Of a stretch of DNA of 56,685 bases, positions 35,242 through 44,271 are shown in pieces. How positions within the stretch are numbered: position 1 is the first letter of the stretch; every line of letters starts with the position of its first letter. Source of the DNA: Phascolarctobacterium sp. (GTDB lineage: Bacteria; Bacillota; Negativicutes; Acidaminococcales; Acidaminococcaceae); contig JAGAPX010000003.1 in NCBI GenBank assembly GCA_017623055.1, positions 1 to 56,685 on the forward strand. Direction: 5' to 3'. A program made the position numbers and the translations under genes. Below the pieces are notes generated by a model. It made no database searches. It had not been told where the DNA came from and was given only the letters and a program-made list of their open reading frames with translations.

Positions 35242-36309
35242 ATGAAAAAGAAAGTTTTGGCTGCCATGAGTGGCGGCGTTGACAGTAGTACTGCAGCAAT
35301 CCTCTTGCAAGAGCAAGGCTACGAGGTTGTGGGTGCTACGGTAAAAATGTTTGGTAACAGGGAAGTGGGCATTAAAGAGCCTGACTCTCCTAAGCAGGAC
35401 ATCGTAGATGCGAAGGCCGTGGCAGATAAGCTTGGCATTGACCATCACGTTCTTGATTTTAGTGCTTGCTTCAAAAAATGCGTTATCAATCATTTTGTAA
35501 ATGAATATAAGAGCGGGCGTACGCCTAATCCCTGTGTGGACTGTAACAAGTACATTAAGTTTGGCGCGTTGTTCGAGGCGGCGCGTAATTTAGGTTGTGA
35601 ATATATGGCGACAGGGCACTACGCACGCATTGAGTATAATGCAGAAAAAGACCGTTGGCTTTTGGCGCGCGGTGATGATGCTGCCAAAGACCAAAGCTAT
35701 ATGCTTTTTAATATGACGCAGGATCAGCTGGCACACACCTTGCTTCCCTTGGCAGAGCTTACCAAAGCAGAAATTCGTACTAAAGCAGACGAAGCTGGCT
35801 TAGAAGTTGCTCATAAGTCCGATAGTCAGGATATTTGCTTCGTGCCGGATGGGGACTATGCTGCGGTTATCGCTCGTTTGGGAGTGAAGAGTAAGCCCGG
35901 GAAGTTCGTGCATCTTGACGGAAAGGTTTTAGGTCAGCACAAGGGGCAGCTACATTACACCATTGGTCAGCGTAAGGGCTTGGGTGTTTCTTACGAGTAT
36001 CCTCTTTACGTTATACGTAAGGACATTGCCACTAACACTGTCGTTCTTGGCCCTAATGACGCACTCTTTAGCAAGGAGCTGTGGGCAAGCAATGTGAACT
36101 TTATTTCTATTGATAAGCTTACGGAACCTATGCGTGTAACTGCGAAGGCACGCTACAGAATGAAGGACGTTCCTGCTGCTATCGAGCCTGCGGAAGATGG
36201 TTTGGTGCACGTAATTTTTGATGAACCGCAACGCGCCATTACTCCGGGACAGGCAGTAGTGTTCTACGATGGTCAATATGTAGTGGGCGGTGGCATTATC
36301 GAAAGGTAG
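35242..36309 (+). CDS. mnmA: tRNA-specific 2-thiouridylase MnmA
   Basis: Installs the 2-thio group on U34 of tRNA Lys, Glu and Gln using persulfide sulfur. The 355-residue protein has the PP-loop SGGVDSST (near residue 10), the first catalytic Cys in NPCVDCN, the ATGHYAR motif, the second Cys in SDSQDICF, and the tRNA-binding GQRKGLGVS. Sulfur supply links it to cysK and a cysteine desulfurase outside the window. Confidence 0.96.
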   Translation: MKKKVLAAMSGGVDSSTAAILLQEQGYEVVGATVKMFGNREVGIKEPDSPKQDIVDAKAVADKLGIDHHVLDFSACFKKCVINHFVNEYKSGRTPNPCVDCNKYIKFGALFEAARNLGCEYMATGHYARIEYNAEKDRWLLARGDDAAKDQSYMLFNMTQDQLAHTLLPLAELTKAEIRTKADEAGLEVAHKSDSQDICFVPDGDYAAVIARLGVKSKPGKFVHLDGKVLGQHKGQLHYTIGQRKGLGVSYEYPLYVIRKDIATNTVVLGPNDALFSKELWASNVNFISIDKLTEPMRVTAKARYRMKDVPAAIEPAEDGLVHVIFDEPQRAITPGQAVVFYDGQYVVGGGIIER

Positions 36310-36363
36310 ATGTAGTCTTGGTTTGCAGGCTTTAAAAATAATTTTCATTATCAGAAAAACAGC

Positions 36364-36392
36364 TTGCTTATCTTGCGACCTTGTGATACAAT
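36364..36392 (+). promoter_or_regulatory. Promoter of rpmE
   Basis: TTGCTT (36364-36369) and TACAAT (36387-36392) are 17 bases apart, with a 62-base leader to the ATG. Confidence 0.7.
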
Positions 36393-36454
36393 TATTTAGC
36401 GTTAATATCGACTATACATACACATTTTAATAGCGAAGAGAGGTGTACAAAAGA

Positions 36455-36658
36455 ATGCAAGAAAAAATTCATCCGAAATACAATGAAGTAAAAGCAACCT
36501 GCGCTTGCGGTGCAACCTTCATGACTGGTAGCGTAAAACCGGAATTGCGCGTTGACGTTTGCTCCAAATGCCATCCGTTCTTCACCGGCCACCAACGCCA
36601 AGCTGCTGCTCGCGGCCGTATCGAAAAATTCAACAAACGCTACAACACTGGCAAATAA
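36455..36658 (+). CDS. rpmE: 50S ribosomal protein L31 (zinc type)
   Basis: A 67-residue ribosomal protein. The CX1C pair (TCACGA) and the CX2C pair ([11 protein letters not shown]) identify the zinc-binding form. ATG 36455 is preceded by GAGAGGTG; the in-frame GTG at 36443 overlaps that site. Own promoter and terminator. Confidence 0.96.
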   Translation: MQEKIHPKYNEVKATCACGATFMTGSVKPELRVDVCSKCHPFFTGHQRQAAARGRIEKFNKRYNTGK

Positions 36659-36668
36659 TTTACGAACT

Positions 36669-36699
36669 TATAGCAGAGCTTACGGGCTCTGCTATGTTT
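36669..36699 (+). terminator. Terminator of rpmE
   Basis: TAGCAGAGC (36671-36679)/GCTCTGCTA (36686-36694) is a perfect stem; the tail TGTTTGT is moderately T-rich. Confidence 0.8.
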
Positions 36700-36710
36700 G
36701 TATTTGGGGC

Positions 36711-36833
36711 AAAAAGCGTTATAAGCACCGTTATGCTTTGTCGCAATTCATTCGTTTGCTCGACGTACGCCAAGTACGCCTTCGCTTCACGAATTTCATT
36801 GCTTCGCGCTTTCCGGCACTTCTAACGTTCTTT
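36711..36833. repeat. Large imperfect nested palindrome between rpmE and yqhQ
   Basis: The outer arms AAAAAGCGTTATAAGCACCG and CGGCACTTCTAACGTTCTTT pair at most positions. Inner arms GCAAT-ATTCGT and ACGAAT-ATTGC pair, and the centre holds GTACGCCAAGTACGCC. No open reading frame of interest. It may be a mobile palindromic (MITE/REP-like) element or a structured RNA. Confidence 0.6.
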
Positions 36834-36860
36834 GCAAGTTTGTGGTAAAATTTTTATAAA
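36832..36860 (+). promoter_or_regulatory. Promoter of yqhQ-prfA
   Basis: TTGCAA (36832-36837) and TATAAA (36855-36860) are 17 bases apart; ATG is 33 bases on. Confidence 0.65.
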
Positions 36861-36892
36861 GATACCATAGTGATAATTTTGAGGAAGCCCCT

Positions 36893-37843
36893 ATGAGTAA
36901 CGAAAGAGAAAAAATGAGTGTCGGCGGACAGGCGGTCATTGAAGGCGTTATGATGCGTGGCAAAGATAAAGTTGCCGTAGCAGTTCGCCAGCCTGACGGT
37001 GAGATTATTGTAGACGTAAAAGACGTTAACAGTATCCGCGACAAATATCCAATTTTGAAAAAACCGCTGCTCCGCGGCGTTATCGCATTATTTGAATCAT
37101 TAAGCGACGGTATGAAGGCGCTTGCTTATTCTGCGCAAATGTCCGGTGAAGAAGATGAACAGCTTTCCAGCAAAGAGATGGCAATGACCATTGCAACCTC
37201 CGTTCTGCTGGCAGTAGGCTTGTTCATTGTCATTCCCACCTGGTCCATGCGCTTCCTTCATACCTTGACAGATGACCCTATGCTACTCAACTTGGCAGAG
37301 GGCGTCCTGCGTATGATGATTTTCTTAATCTATATAGCTTCCATCTCTGCAATGGAGGACATTCAACGTGTGTTCCAGTACCATGGTGCGGAACACAAAA
37401 CCATTTACACCTACGAAGCAGGCTTGCCCCTTGAGGTAGAGAACGTGCGTAACTTTAGCACCTTGCACCCTCGTTGTGGCACCAACTTCCTGATGATTGT
37501 AATGATGATTAGCATGTTTGTCTTTACCTTCCTCGGTTGGCCCAATTTAATTGAGCGCATTGCTTCCCGTGTAATTTTGATGCCTGTTATCGCAGGTATT
37601 AGCTACGAGATTATCCGCTTTGCCGGAGCACACTGCGACAATCCGATAGTCCATTGTGCAATTATGCCGGGCTTGGCGTTGCAAAAGCTTACCACCCGTC
37701 AGCCGGATGATTCTCAAATTGAGGTTGCCATTGCTTCTTTGAAGGCGGTGCTTCCTGAATACGTAGATGAAGCTAAAAATGAAGATGCTGAAATAGAAGA
37801 AACTCCCGAAGAAAATAATGTGCAGGAGAAAACCAATGATTGA
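36893..37843 (+). CDS. yqhQ: DUF1385 membrane protein YqhQ
   Basis: A 316-residue protein of the DUF1385 family, of unknown function and widespread in Firmicutes near rpmE/prfA. It opens with [16 protein letters not shown], has about four membrane helices, and carries the family motif [13 protein letters not shown] followed by [11 protein letters not shown], whose His, Glu and Cys could bind a metal. The C-terminus is acidic. It overlaps prfA by 8 bases. Confidence 0.92.
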   Translation: MSNEREKMSVGGQAVIEGVMMRGKDKVAVAVRQPDGEIIVDVKDVNSIRDKYPILKKPLLRGVIALFESLSDGMKALAYSAQMSGEEDEQLSSKEMAMTIATSVLLAVGLFIVIPTWSMRFLHTLTDDPMLLNLAEGVLRMMIFLIYIASISAMEDIQRVFQYHGAEHKTIYTYEAGLPLEVENVRNFSTLHPRCGTNFLMIVMMISMFVFTFLGWPNLIERIASRVILMPVIAGISYEIIRFAGAHCDNPIVHCAIMPGLALQKLTTRQPDDSQIEVAIASLKAVLPEYVDEAKNEDAEIEETPEENNVQEKTND

Positions 37844-38903
37844 TAAATTACAAGCAATTGAAGATAAATATTTAGATTTGGAAGCACGCATCAGTGACCC
37901 GGATGTTATTGCCAACCAAGACGAATGGTTGAAATGCACCAAGGCTCACGCTAAACTGACCGACATCGTTACTGCCTTCCGTGAGTACCGCGATATGGTA
38001 CACGCTAAAGAAGATGCAGAAGAAATTATGCTTGCAGGCGATGACGAAGAGCTGGTGGAAATGGCGAAGGAAGAGCTGAAGGAATTAAAGCCTCAAATCG
38101 CAGCTTATGAAGAACGCTTGACCATTTTGCTTTTGCCCTCTGACCCTAACGATGACAAGAACGTTATCGTGGAAATTCGTGGTGGCGCTGGTGGCGAAGA
38201 AGCTGCTCTTTTTGCAGGCGTACTCTTTAGAATGTATATGCGCTACGCTGAAACTCGTGGTTGGCGTGTAGAAATCTTAGACTCCAACCCCACTGAGCTG
38301 GGTGGCTTCAAGGAAGTTGTGTTCCAAGTTAATGGCGACAGCGTATTCAGTCGTATGAAATTTGAAAGTGGCGTGCACCGCGTACAACGCGTTCCCGAAA
38401 CTGAAAGCCAAGGCCGCGTACATACTTCCACTGTTACTGTAGCTGTTTTGCCGGAAGCAGAAGAAGTAGATGTAGAAATCAATCCTGCTGATTTGCGCAT
38501 TGATACTTATCGTGCAGGTGGTGCAGGCGGACAATACGTTAACAAAACTGAATCCGCAGTGCGTATTACTCACTTGCCTACCGGTATCGTGGCACAATGC
38601 CAGGACGAAAAATCTCAAATCAAGAACCGCGAAAAATGTATGCGTGTGTTGCGTGCCCGCATTTTGGAAGTGGAACAAGAAAAACAACGTGCGGCAACTG
38701 CAGAAGACCGTAAGAGCCAAGTTGGCACCGGTGACCGCAGTGAACGTATCCGTACCTATAACTATCCTCAAGGTCGTGTAACTGACCATCGCATTGGCTT
38801 AACCCTCCATAAATTGGAAACCATCGTCAACGGTGATATGGACGAGCTGATGGATGCACTGATTACCGCAAAACAAAGTGAACAATTGCGTCAGGTGAAA
38901 TAA
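37836..38903 (+). CDS. prfA: Peptide chain release factor 1
   Basis: Class-I release factor for UAA and UAG. The 355 residues hold the N-terminal helical domain, the codon-reading region with PET at 187-189 (the RF1-type P-x-T, not the RF2 SPF), and GGQ at 231-233 within [15 protein letters not shown] 37836 lies 8 bases after CAGGAG. It shares one base with prmC, whose product methylates the Gln of GGQ. Confidence 0.98.
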   Translation: MIDKLQAIEDKYLDLEARISDPDVIANQDEWLKCTKAHAKLTDIVTAFREYRDMVHAKEDAEEIMLAGDDEELVEMAKEELKELKPQIAAYEERLTILLLPSDPNDDKNVIVEIRGGAGGEEAALFAGVLFRMYMRYAETRGWRVEILDSNPTELGGFKEVVFQVNGDSVFSRMKFESGVHRVQRVPETESQGRVHTSTVTVAVLPEAEEVDVEINPADLRIDTYRAGGAGGQYVNKTESAVRITHLPTGIVAQCQDEKSQIKNREKCMRVLRARILEVEQEKQRAATAEDRKSQVGTGDRSERIRTYNYPQGRVTDHRIGLTLHKLETIVNGDMDELMDALITAKQSEQLRQVK

Positions 38904-39808
38904 TGGAAACTAAACCTGTTTGGACAATAATGAAAATATTAAATTGGACAAAGCAGTACTTCGCAGATAAGGGCGTGGAAAATCCGCGCCTTGATGCTGA
39001 GGTGCTGCTTTGTGCTGTTTTGAAGTGCGAGCGCATTAACCTGTATGTGGATTTTGAAAGACCTCTTACTGAAAATGAGCTGGCGCAATTTAAACAATAC
39101 GTGGTGCGTCGTGCTAAGCACGAGCCTTTGGCATATATCTTAGGCGAAAAGGCATTTATGCGTAATATGTTTAAGGTTACACCCGATACCCTTGTGCCTC
39201 GTCCGGAAACGGAACTTTTAGTAGAAAGCATCGTTATGGCAGCAGAAGCTGTGGGTGGCGACGTAAAGATTTTAGATATCGGCACTGGTAGCGGTGCCAT
39301 TATCGTTTCCTTGTTAGATTATCTTCCCCAAGCTAAAGGTGTAGGCTTGGATATTTCCGTTGGCGCGCTTACCGTTGCCAAGGAAAACGCTGTAAGTATT
39401 GGCGTTGCAGAGCGAGCAGGCTTCTTGCGTAGTGACGTCTTTAGCGCACTGCCTTTAGATAAAAAATTTGACATTATCGTTTCTAATCCGCCCTACATTC
39501 CAGCAGGAGATATTGCAGGCTTGACAAAAGATGTACAGCAGGAACCCATCGGAGCTTTGGATGGCGGTGCGGACGGTTTAGATTTTTATCGTCGTATTAC
39601 CAAGGAAGCGCCTTTGCACATGGTAGAGGACGGGCTCTTAGCTTTTGAAATTGGTATTTACCAAGGTGATGCGGTGGCAGAGCTATGCCGTCAGGCTGGC
39701 TTTGGAGCTGTGGCAATCCGCAAGGATTATGCTGGCATAGAAAGAATGGTATTCGCAGCGAAGGAGGGTGGCAAATATGCAGACTTGTTACTGGAAATTG
39801 CAAAATAA
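38903..39808 (+). CDS. prmC: Release factor glutamine methyltransferase
   Basis: S-adenosylmethionine-dependent enzyme that methylates the GGQ glutamine of release factors. The 301-residue protein has the N-terminal helical domain, ILDIGTGSGAI (SAM-binding), and the catalytic NPPYIP. The start overlaps the prfA stop by one base; a second ATG at 38930 is an alternative start. Its end overlaps sua5 by 32 bases. Confidence 0.97.
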   Translation: METKPVWTIMKILNWTKQYFADKGVENPRLDAEVLLCAVLKCERINLYVDFERPLTENELAQFKQYVVRRAKHEPLAYILGEKAFMRNMFKVTPDTLVPRPETELLVESIVMAAEAVGGDVKILDIGTGSGAIIVSLLDYLPQAKGVGLDISVGALTVAKENAVSIGVAERAGFLRSDVFSALPLDKKFDIIVSNPPYIPAGDIAGLTKDVQQEPIGALDGGADGLDFYRRITKEAPLHMVEDGLLAFEIGIYQGDAVAELCRQAGFGAVAIRKDYAGIERMVFAAKEGGKYADLLLEIAK

Positions 39809-40883
39809 CGAGCAAGACCAAGAAGTTATGGTTAAGGCTGCTGCTTTTATCCAAGCTGGCGAAGTTGTTGCCTTCCCAACAGAAACCGTGTACGGCTTAG
39901 GCGCCAATGGCTTGAACAGCGAAGCTGTAGCGAAAATCTTTGCCGCTAAGGGTAGACCTAACGATAACCCTTTAATTTTACACATTGCTGACGTTAAGGA
40001 CGTGGAGCCTTTGACAACTGGCTTGAACGAAAATGCCAAGGCGCTGATGCAAGCCTTTTGGCCCGGTCCTTTGACCTTAGTTATAAATAAATCAGAAATC
40101 GTACCCGACGCTGTCAGTGCAGGCTTGCCTACGGTTGCGGTACGCTTCCCAAGTAATAAATTTGCTCAACAGTTAATCAAAGCTTGTGGCTGTCCTGTGG
40201 CGGCGCCTTCTGCCAATATCAGCGGTAGACCCAGTCCCACCAACGCCCAAGATGTTTGGGAGGATATGCAGGGCAAGGTGGCTGCAATTCTTGACGGTGG
40301 TAACTGTGGCATTGGCTTAGAGTCCACTGTTGTAGATACTACGGAGCCTGTACCAGTTATCCTGCGTCCGGGCGGCATTACCTATGAAATGCTGACAGAA
40401 GTTCTTGGTGCTGTAGAGATTGACCCTGCGCTCCAGGGGGATAGCAATTATAAACCTAAGGCTCCTGGTATGAAGTACCGTCATTACGCGCCTAAGTCTG
40501 CTATGTATTTGCTGGAAGGCGAAGCGGCAAGCTGTTTACCTCAATGCGTAGAGAATGCTTTGAATGCAGGCAAGCGTGTGGGCGTGCTGTGCAGTAAGTC
40601 TATTGCGCAAGCTCTTACTCAAAATGACAACGCTTCTGGAAATTTACTGGTAGCTTCTTGGGGCGAGAGCCTTGAGGAATTGGCAGCAAACCTTTTTTAT
40701 TTGCTCCGCGACTTTGACCGCACTATGCCTGATGTGATTTTGGCAGAAGGGGTTAGTGAAAGTGGAATTGGGCTTGCGGTGATGAATCGTATGCGTAAGG
40801 CAGCGGGGTATCAAATTGTGACCGTTAATAACGGTGAACTTTCTTTAAAAGTTGGAAGCCTTCCTGAATTTATGATAAAATGA
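39777..40883 (+). CDS. sua5: Threonylcarbamoyl-AMP synthase (Sua5/YwlC type)
   Basis: Makes L-threonylcarbamoyladenylate for the t6A37 modification of ANN-decoding tRNAs. The 368 residues hold an N-terminal YrdC domain (FPTETVYGLGANGL, KGRPNDNPLILH, APSANISGRPSPT) and a C-terminal Sua5 domain, joined by a linker with APGMKYRHYAPK. The extra domain makes it Sua5 rather than TsaC. ATG 39777 is 8 bases after AAGGAGGG. Confidence 0.96.
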   Translation: MQTCYWKLQNNEQDQEVMVKAAAFIQAGEVVAFPTETVYGLGANGLNSEAVAKIFAAKGRPNDNPLILHIADVKDVEPLTTGLNENAKALMQAFWPGPLTLVINKSEIVPDAVSAGLPTVAVRFPSNKFAQQLIKACGCPVAAPSANISGRPSPTNAQDVWEDMQGKVAAILDGGNCGIGLESTVVDTTEPVPVILRPGGITYEMLTEVLGAVEIDPALQGDSNYKPKAPGMKYRHYAPKSAMYLLEGEAASCLPQCVENALNAGKRVGVLCSKSIAQALTQNDNASGNLLVASWGESLEELAANLFYLLRDFDRTMPDVILAEGVSESGIGLAVMNRMRKAAGYQIVTVNNGELSLKVGSLPEFMIK

Positions 40884-40895
40884 TACTTTAGAGAC

Positions 40896-41060
40896 TCGTA
40901 AATTATTTCTGCTCGCTCATGAAAAATGTTTAACGCTCCTTTTAGTTGAAAACATCGACAGTCGCAAAACTCGCTACGCTCAGACAATTGCTCCTTACCG
41001 ATGTTTTCTTGTATCGTCGCTACATTTTTAAATGTCGCTTTGCAGAATATAATTTACTCG
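40896..41060. repeat. Nested palindromic element between sua5 and rpiB
   Basis: The outer arms GTAAATTATTTCTGC (40898-40912) and GCAGAATATAATTTAC (41042-41057) pair with one bulge. Middle arms share AAAAATGT/ACATTTTT. The inner arms GAAAACATCG (40948-40957)/CGATGTTTTC (40999-41008) are perfect. The centre contains TCGCAAAACTCGCTACGCTC. No ORF is supported; the remaining bases to 41133 only hold the ribosome site of rpiB. Confidence 0.7.
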
Positions 41061-41133
41061 ATTTAGTTATATGATTTTAAATCCCAATATATTAACCGAA
41101 TGATACAATTCGATTGGCGAGGAGGACGATATT

Positions 41134-41586
41134 ATGAAAATTGCAATGGGTTGTGACCACGGTGGCATTCATCTGAAAGAGCACGTCAAAAAATACTTGA
41201 TTGGTAAAGGCATTGAAATTGTTGACCACGGTACTTATACCGAAGATTCCTGCGACTATCCTGATTACGCAGCAAAGGTTTGCAGAGATATTATCAGTGG
41301 TGATAGCGGTGCTGATCGTGGCATCTTGATTTGCGGTACCGGCATTGGTATTTCCATTGCTGCTAATAAATTCAAAGGCATCCGTGCTTCTTTGTGTGGT
41401 GACGTTTTCTCTGCAAAGGCTACTCGTGAACATAACGACTCCAATGTTCTGTGCATGGGTGAACGTGTTACCGGTGTTGGCTTGGCAGAAATGATTGTTG
41501 ACGCTTGGATTGAAACTGAATTTGCAGGCGGTCGTCACGCTCGTCGTGTAGAAAAAATCTCTGAGTTGGAAAAGGCTTGCGAATAA
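41134..41586 (+). CDS. rpiB: Ribose 5-phosphate isomerase B
   Basis: Interconverts ribose 5-phosphate and ribulose 5-phosphate in the pentose phosphate pathway. The 150-residue protein has the RpiB/LacA fold signatures GCDHGGIHLKEH, the catalytic Cys in LICGTGIGISIAANK, and a C-terminal REHNDSNVLCMGER. GAGGAGG precedes the ATG. It overlaps ywlG by one base, the Bacillus ywlF-ywlG order. Confidence 0.96.
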   Translation: MKIAMGCDHGGIHLKEHVKKYLIGKGIEIVDHGTYTEDSCDYPDYAAKVCRDIISGDSGADRGILICGTGIGISIAANKFKGIRASLCGDVFSAKATREHNDSNVLCMGERVTGVGLAEMIVDAWIETEFAGGRHARRVEKISELEKACE

Positions 41587-42137
41587 TGACCATGGAAGCT
41601 ATTACCAAAGAATTAACCGAAGCTGCACAGGAGCTTATTACCATTGCGAAAGCTAAGCCGGGACAAATCTTTGTTGTTGGCTGTAGCACCAGCGAAGTAC
41701 TTGGCAATAAGATTGGCACTGGCGGAAGCAGCGAAGCTGCTGTAGCAATGTTCAAGGCGTTGAAAGAAGTTACTGATGAACATGGCTTGTGCTTGGCAGT
41801 GCAATGCTGCGAGCATTTGAACAGAGCTTTAGTTGTAGAAGCTTCTACCATGGAACGTTATAATTTGGAAGAAGTAACCGTGCGCCCCATGCCTCACGCC
41901 GGTGGTGCAATGGGTACTGCTGCTTACGAAAATTTTAGCGAGCCCGTAGTTGTAGAAAAAATTACTGCGCATTTGGGTTTGGACATTGGCCAAACTCTTA
42001 TTGGTATGCACTTAAAGCGTGTGGCTGTGCCCGTACGCTTGGCTCATAAATTTATTGGTGAAGCGGTGCTGACCGCTGCCCGCACTCGTCCTGCCTTGAT
42101 TGGTGGCGAACGTGCTAAATATCCTGAAACGAAATAA
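41586..42137 (+). CDS. ywlG: TIGR01440/DUF436 family protein YwlG
   Basis: A 183-residue conserved Firmicutes protein of unknown function, always near rpiB, glyA and upp. The family segments GQIFVVGCSTSEVLGNKIGT and GLCLAVQCCEHLNRALVVE are present, with paired Cys (QCCEH) that may be redox active or bind a metal, and RPMPHAGGAMGTAAY later. ATG 41586 overlaps the rpiB stop; ATG 41592 is an alternative. The usual glyA between ywlG and upp is absent here. Confidence 0.9.
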   Translation: MTMEAITKELTEAAQELITIAKAKPGQIFVVGCSTSEVLGNKIGTGGSSEAAVAMFKALKEVTDEHGLCLAVQCCEHLNRALVVEASTMERYNLEEVTVRPMPHAGGAMGTAAYENFSEPVVVEKITAHLGLDIGQTLIGMHLKRVAVPVRLAHKFIGEAVLTAARTRPALIGGERAKYPETK

Positions 42138-42162
42138 AACTTTTCAGAAAGGTAATATTGTT

Positions 42163-42783
42163 ATGCAAATCACTGTTTTTGATCATCCTTTGTTGAAAAC
42201 CAAAATGACTATGTTGCGTAATAAGAAAACTAGCACTGCTCGTTTTCGTAACGTAATTAGTGAAATTGCAATGCTCTTGACTTATGAAGTTGCCAAAGAT
42301 ATTCCTGTTGAAGAGTTTGTGGTGCAAACTCCCTTGCAAGAAACTACTGGCTATCGGATTAAAGGTAGCGTAAATATTATTCCTATTTTGAGAGCAGGTT
42401 TAGGCTTCTTAGATGGTGTTATAAAAGTGTTGCCGGAAGCAAATGTTGGGCATATCGGTATGGCTCGCAATGAAGAAACTTTAGAACCTATTGAATATTA
42501 CTGCAAACTTCCTAAAGATAAAGAAGCATTTACCATTGTAGTTGACCCTATGTTGGCAACTGGTGGTTCTTCTTCTGCAGCAATCACTCAGCTTAAAGCA
42601 CGTGGATTAAAAAATATTTGTTTTATGTGCCTTGTTGCTGCACCTGAAGGTGTTAGGAAGATGAACCAAGATCATCCTGATGTAAAAATTTATTGTGTTG
42701 CTTTAGACGACGGCTTGAATGAAAAAGGTTACATTCTTCCTGGTCTGGGTGATGCAGGGGATAGAATTTTCGGAACGGAGTAA
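42163..42783 (+). CDS. upp: Uracil phosphoribosyltransferase
   Basis: Salvages uracil to UMP using PRPP. The 206-residue protein shows the PRPP motif [22 protein letters not shown], and the C-terminal uracil-binding [17 protein letters not shown] 42163 follows AGAAAGG; the in-frame reading from 42100 lies inside ywlG and is rejected. Codon choice (more T-ending codons) differs from the strongly biased neighbours. Confidence 0.97.
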   Translation: MQITVFDHPLLKTKMTMLRNKKTSTARFRNVISEIAMLLTYEVAKDIPVEEFVVQTPLQETTGYRIKGSVNIIPILRAGLGFLDGVIKVLPEANVGHIGMARNEETLEPIEYYCKLPKDKEAFTIVVDPMLATGGSSSAAITQLKARGLKNICFMCLVAAPEGVRKMNQDHPDVKIYCVALDDGLNEKGYILPGLGDAGDRIFGTE

Positions 42784-42787
42784 GATT

Positions 42788-43252
42788 ATGAATAGACCCG
42801 ATTGGGACGATTACTTCATGGAGATTGCTCAAGTTGTGAGCAAACGCTCTACCTGCCTGCGCCGTAGCGTTGGCGCTGTAATCGTCAAAAATAAACAAAT
42901 CGTAGCAACAGGCTACAATGGTACGCCTAAGAATTTGCCTCACTGCGAGGAAACTGGTTGCCTGCGTGAACAGCTTAAGGTTCCTTCCGGACAAATGCAC
43001 GAGTTGTGTCGTGGCATTCACGCAGAACAAAATGCGGTGGTGCAAGCTGCTTACCATGGCGTATCAGTAAATGGCGGTACGGTGTACTGTACCCATCAGC
43101 CCTGCGTTGTTTGTACTAAAATTTTAATTAACGCAGGCATTAAGCGTATTGTGTACGCAAATCCTTATCCCGACAAGCTGGCTGAAGATATGATGGCAGC
43201 TAGTGGAATCGAGATTGAAATTCATAAACCTAACGAGGTAAAAAATGCTTAG
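42788..43252 (+). CDS. comEB: dCMP deaminase family protein (ComEB-like)
   Basis: Zinc-dependent deaminase of 154 residues, probably converting dCMP to dUMP for thymidylate synthesis. Zinc and catalytic residues are visible in GIHAEQNAV (His, Glu) and HQPCVVCTK (two Cys). An additional His/Cys set ([12 protein letters not shown] and MHELCRG) matches the second zinc site of ComEB-type proteins. CGGAG precedes ATG 42788. It overlaps tagO by 8 bases. Confidence 0.92.
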   Translation: MNRPDWDDYFMEIAQVVSKRSTCLRRSVGAVIVKNKQIVATGYNGTPKNLPHCEETGCLREQLKVPSGQMHELCRGIHAEQNAVVQAAYHGVSVNGGTVYCTHQPCVVCTKILINAGIKRIVYANPYPDKLAEDMMAASGIEIEIHKPNEVKNA

Positions 43253-44255
43253 TATTTACGGGTTTCCGTTTATGCTCGCAATGTTCGTGAGTTATGTTTT
43301 AACACCTTACATAAAGAAATTGGCCTTTAAGATTGGTGCGGTAGATAGACCTGATAATCGCAAGGTTCACAAGAAGATTATGCCTCGCTTAGGAGGTCTT
43401 GCCATTTATATCGCTTTTATGATTGGCTGCGTTGCCAGTATGGAAATCACTTGGGATATCTTCGGTATTCTTTTAGGTGGCACGCTGATTGTAGCCTTGG
43501 GCGTAGCAGATGACGTGTACCAGCTGCCTGCCAAGGTAAAGCTCTTAGGGCAGATTGCAGCTGCCTGCGTCTTGGTAATCTTCGATATTCGTATTGAATG
43601 GGTTAATAATCCCTTGGGCGGATATTTTTATCTGGATATGCTTTCAATTCCTTTTACCATCTTTTGGGTAATTAGCTTTACCAACGTGGTGAATTTGATT
43701 GATGGTTTAGACGGTTTGGCTGCTGGCGTAAGTGCCATTGCTTCCTTAACGGTAATCTTGGTATCTGTCCAAATGGGTTACTTCCACGTAGCGATTTTGA
43801 CAGCGGCTTTGGCTGGCGCCATTATTGGCTTTATCCGTTATAACTTTAATCCGGCAACCATCTTCATGGGCGACACTGGTAGTATGTTCATTGGTTATAT
43901 GCTGGCGGCGATTAGCGTTTACGGTGCAGTAAAGACTGCTGCTACCATTGCCCTCATCGTTCCTGCTATTGCCTTAGGCTTGCCAATTTTAGATACAGCT
44001 TTTGCCATTATGCGTCGCTATGTAAATGGTAGACCTATCTTCCAGCCAGATAAAGGTCACTTACATCATCGCCTCTTAGCTACAGGCATGAGCCATAAAG
44101 AAACCGTGCTTTTTATGTACGGTATTACTGCTGTACTTTGTATTGGCGCAGTGCTTTGGGCAGAGATGGACGGCTTCTATGCAGCGCTCATCATCGCGGT
44201 GATTATGACTGCTGTAGCCGTTGGTGCTAAAAAAATCGGTATTCTGAACGATTAA
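43245..44255 (+). CDS. tagO: Undecaprenyl-phosphate GlcNAc-1-phosphate transferase (TagO/WecA type)
   Basis: Membrane enzyme that starts lipid-linked cell-envelope polymers by moving GlcNAc-1-P to undecaprenyl phosphate. The 336-residue, about 11-helix protein shows [13 protein letters not shown], the aspartate pair [21 protein letters not shown], the nucleotide loop [11 protein letters not shown] and HLHHRL (the H-x-HH loop). With the next gene it supplies GlcNAc and ManNAc units for a teichoic acid-, O-antigen- or enterobacterial common antigen-like polymer. Confidence 0.93.
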   Translation: MLSIYGFPFMLAMFVSYVLTPYIKKLAFKIGAVDRPDNRKVHKKIMPRLGGLAIYIAFMIGCVASMEITWDIFGILLGGTLIVALGVADDVYQLPAKVKLLGQIAAACVLVIFDIRIEWVNNPLGGYFYLDMLSIPFTIFWVISFTNVVNLIDGLDGLAAGVSAIASLTVILVSVQMGYFHVAILTAALAGAIIGFIRYNFNPATIFMGDTGSMFIGYMLAAISVYGAVKTAATIALIVPAIALGLPILDTAFAIMRRYVNGRPIFQPDKGHLHHRLLATGMSHKETVLFMYGITAVLCIGAVLWAEMDGFYAALIIAVIMTAVAVGAKKIGILND

Positions 44256-44271
44256 TATGGGAGGAAGCGCC

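Noticed and set aside
42100..42162. N-terminal extension of uracil phosphoribosyltransferase
   Set aside because: It lies in the coding region of ywlG and precedes the ribosome site of the real start.
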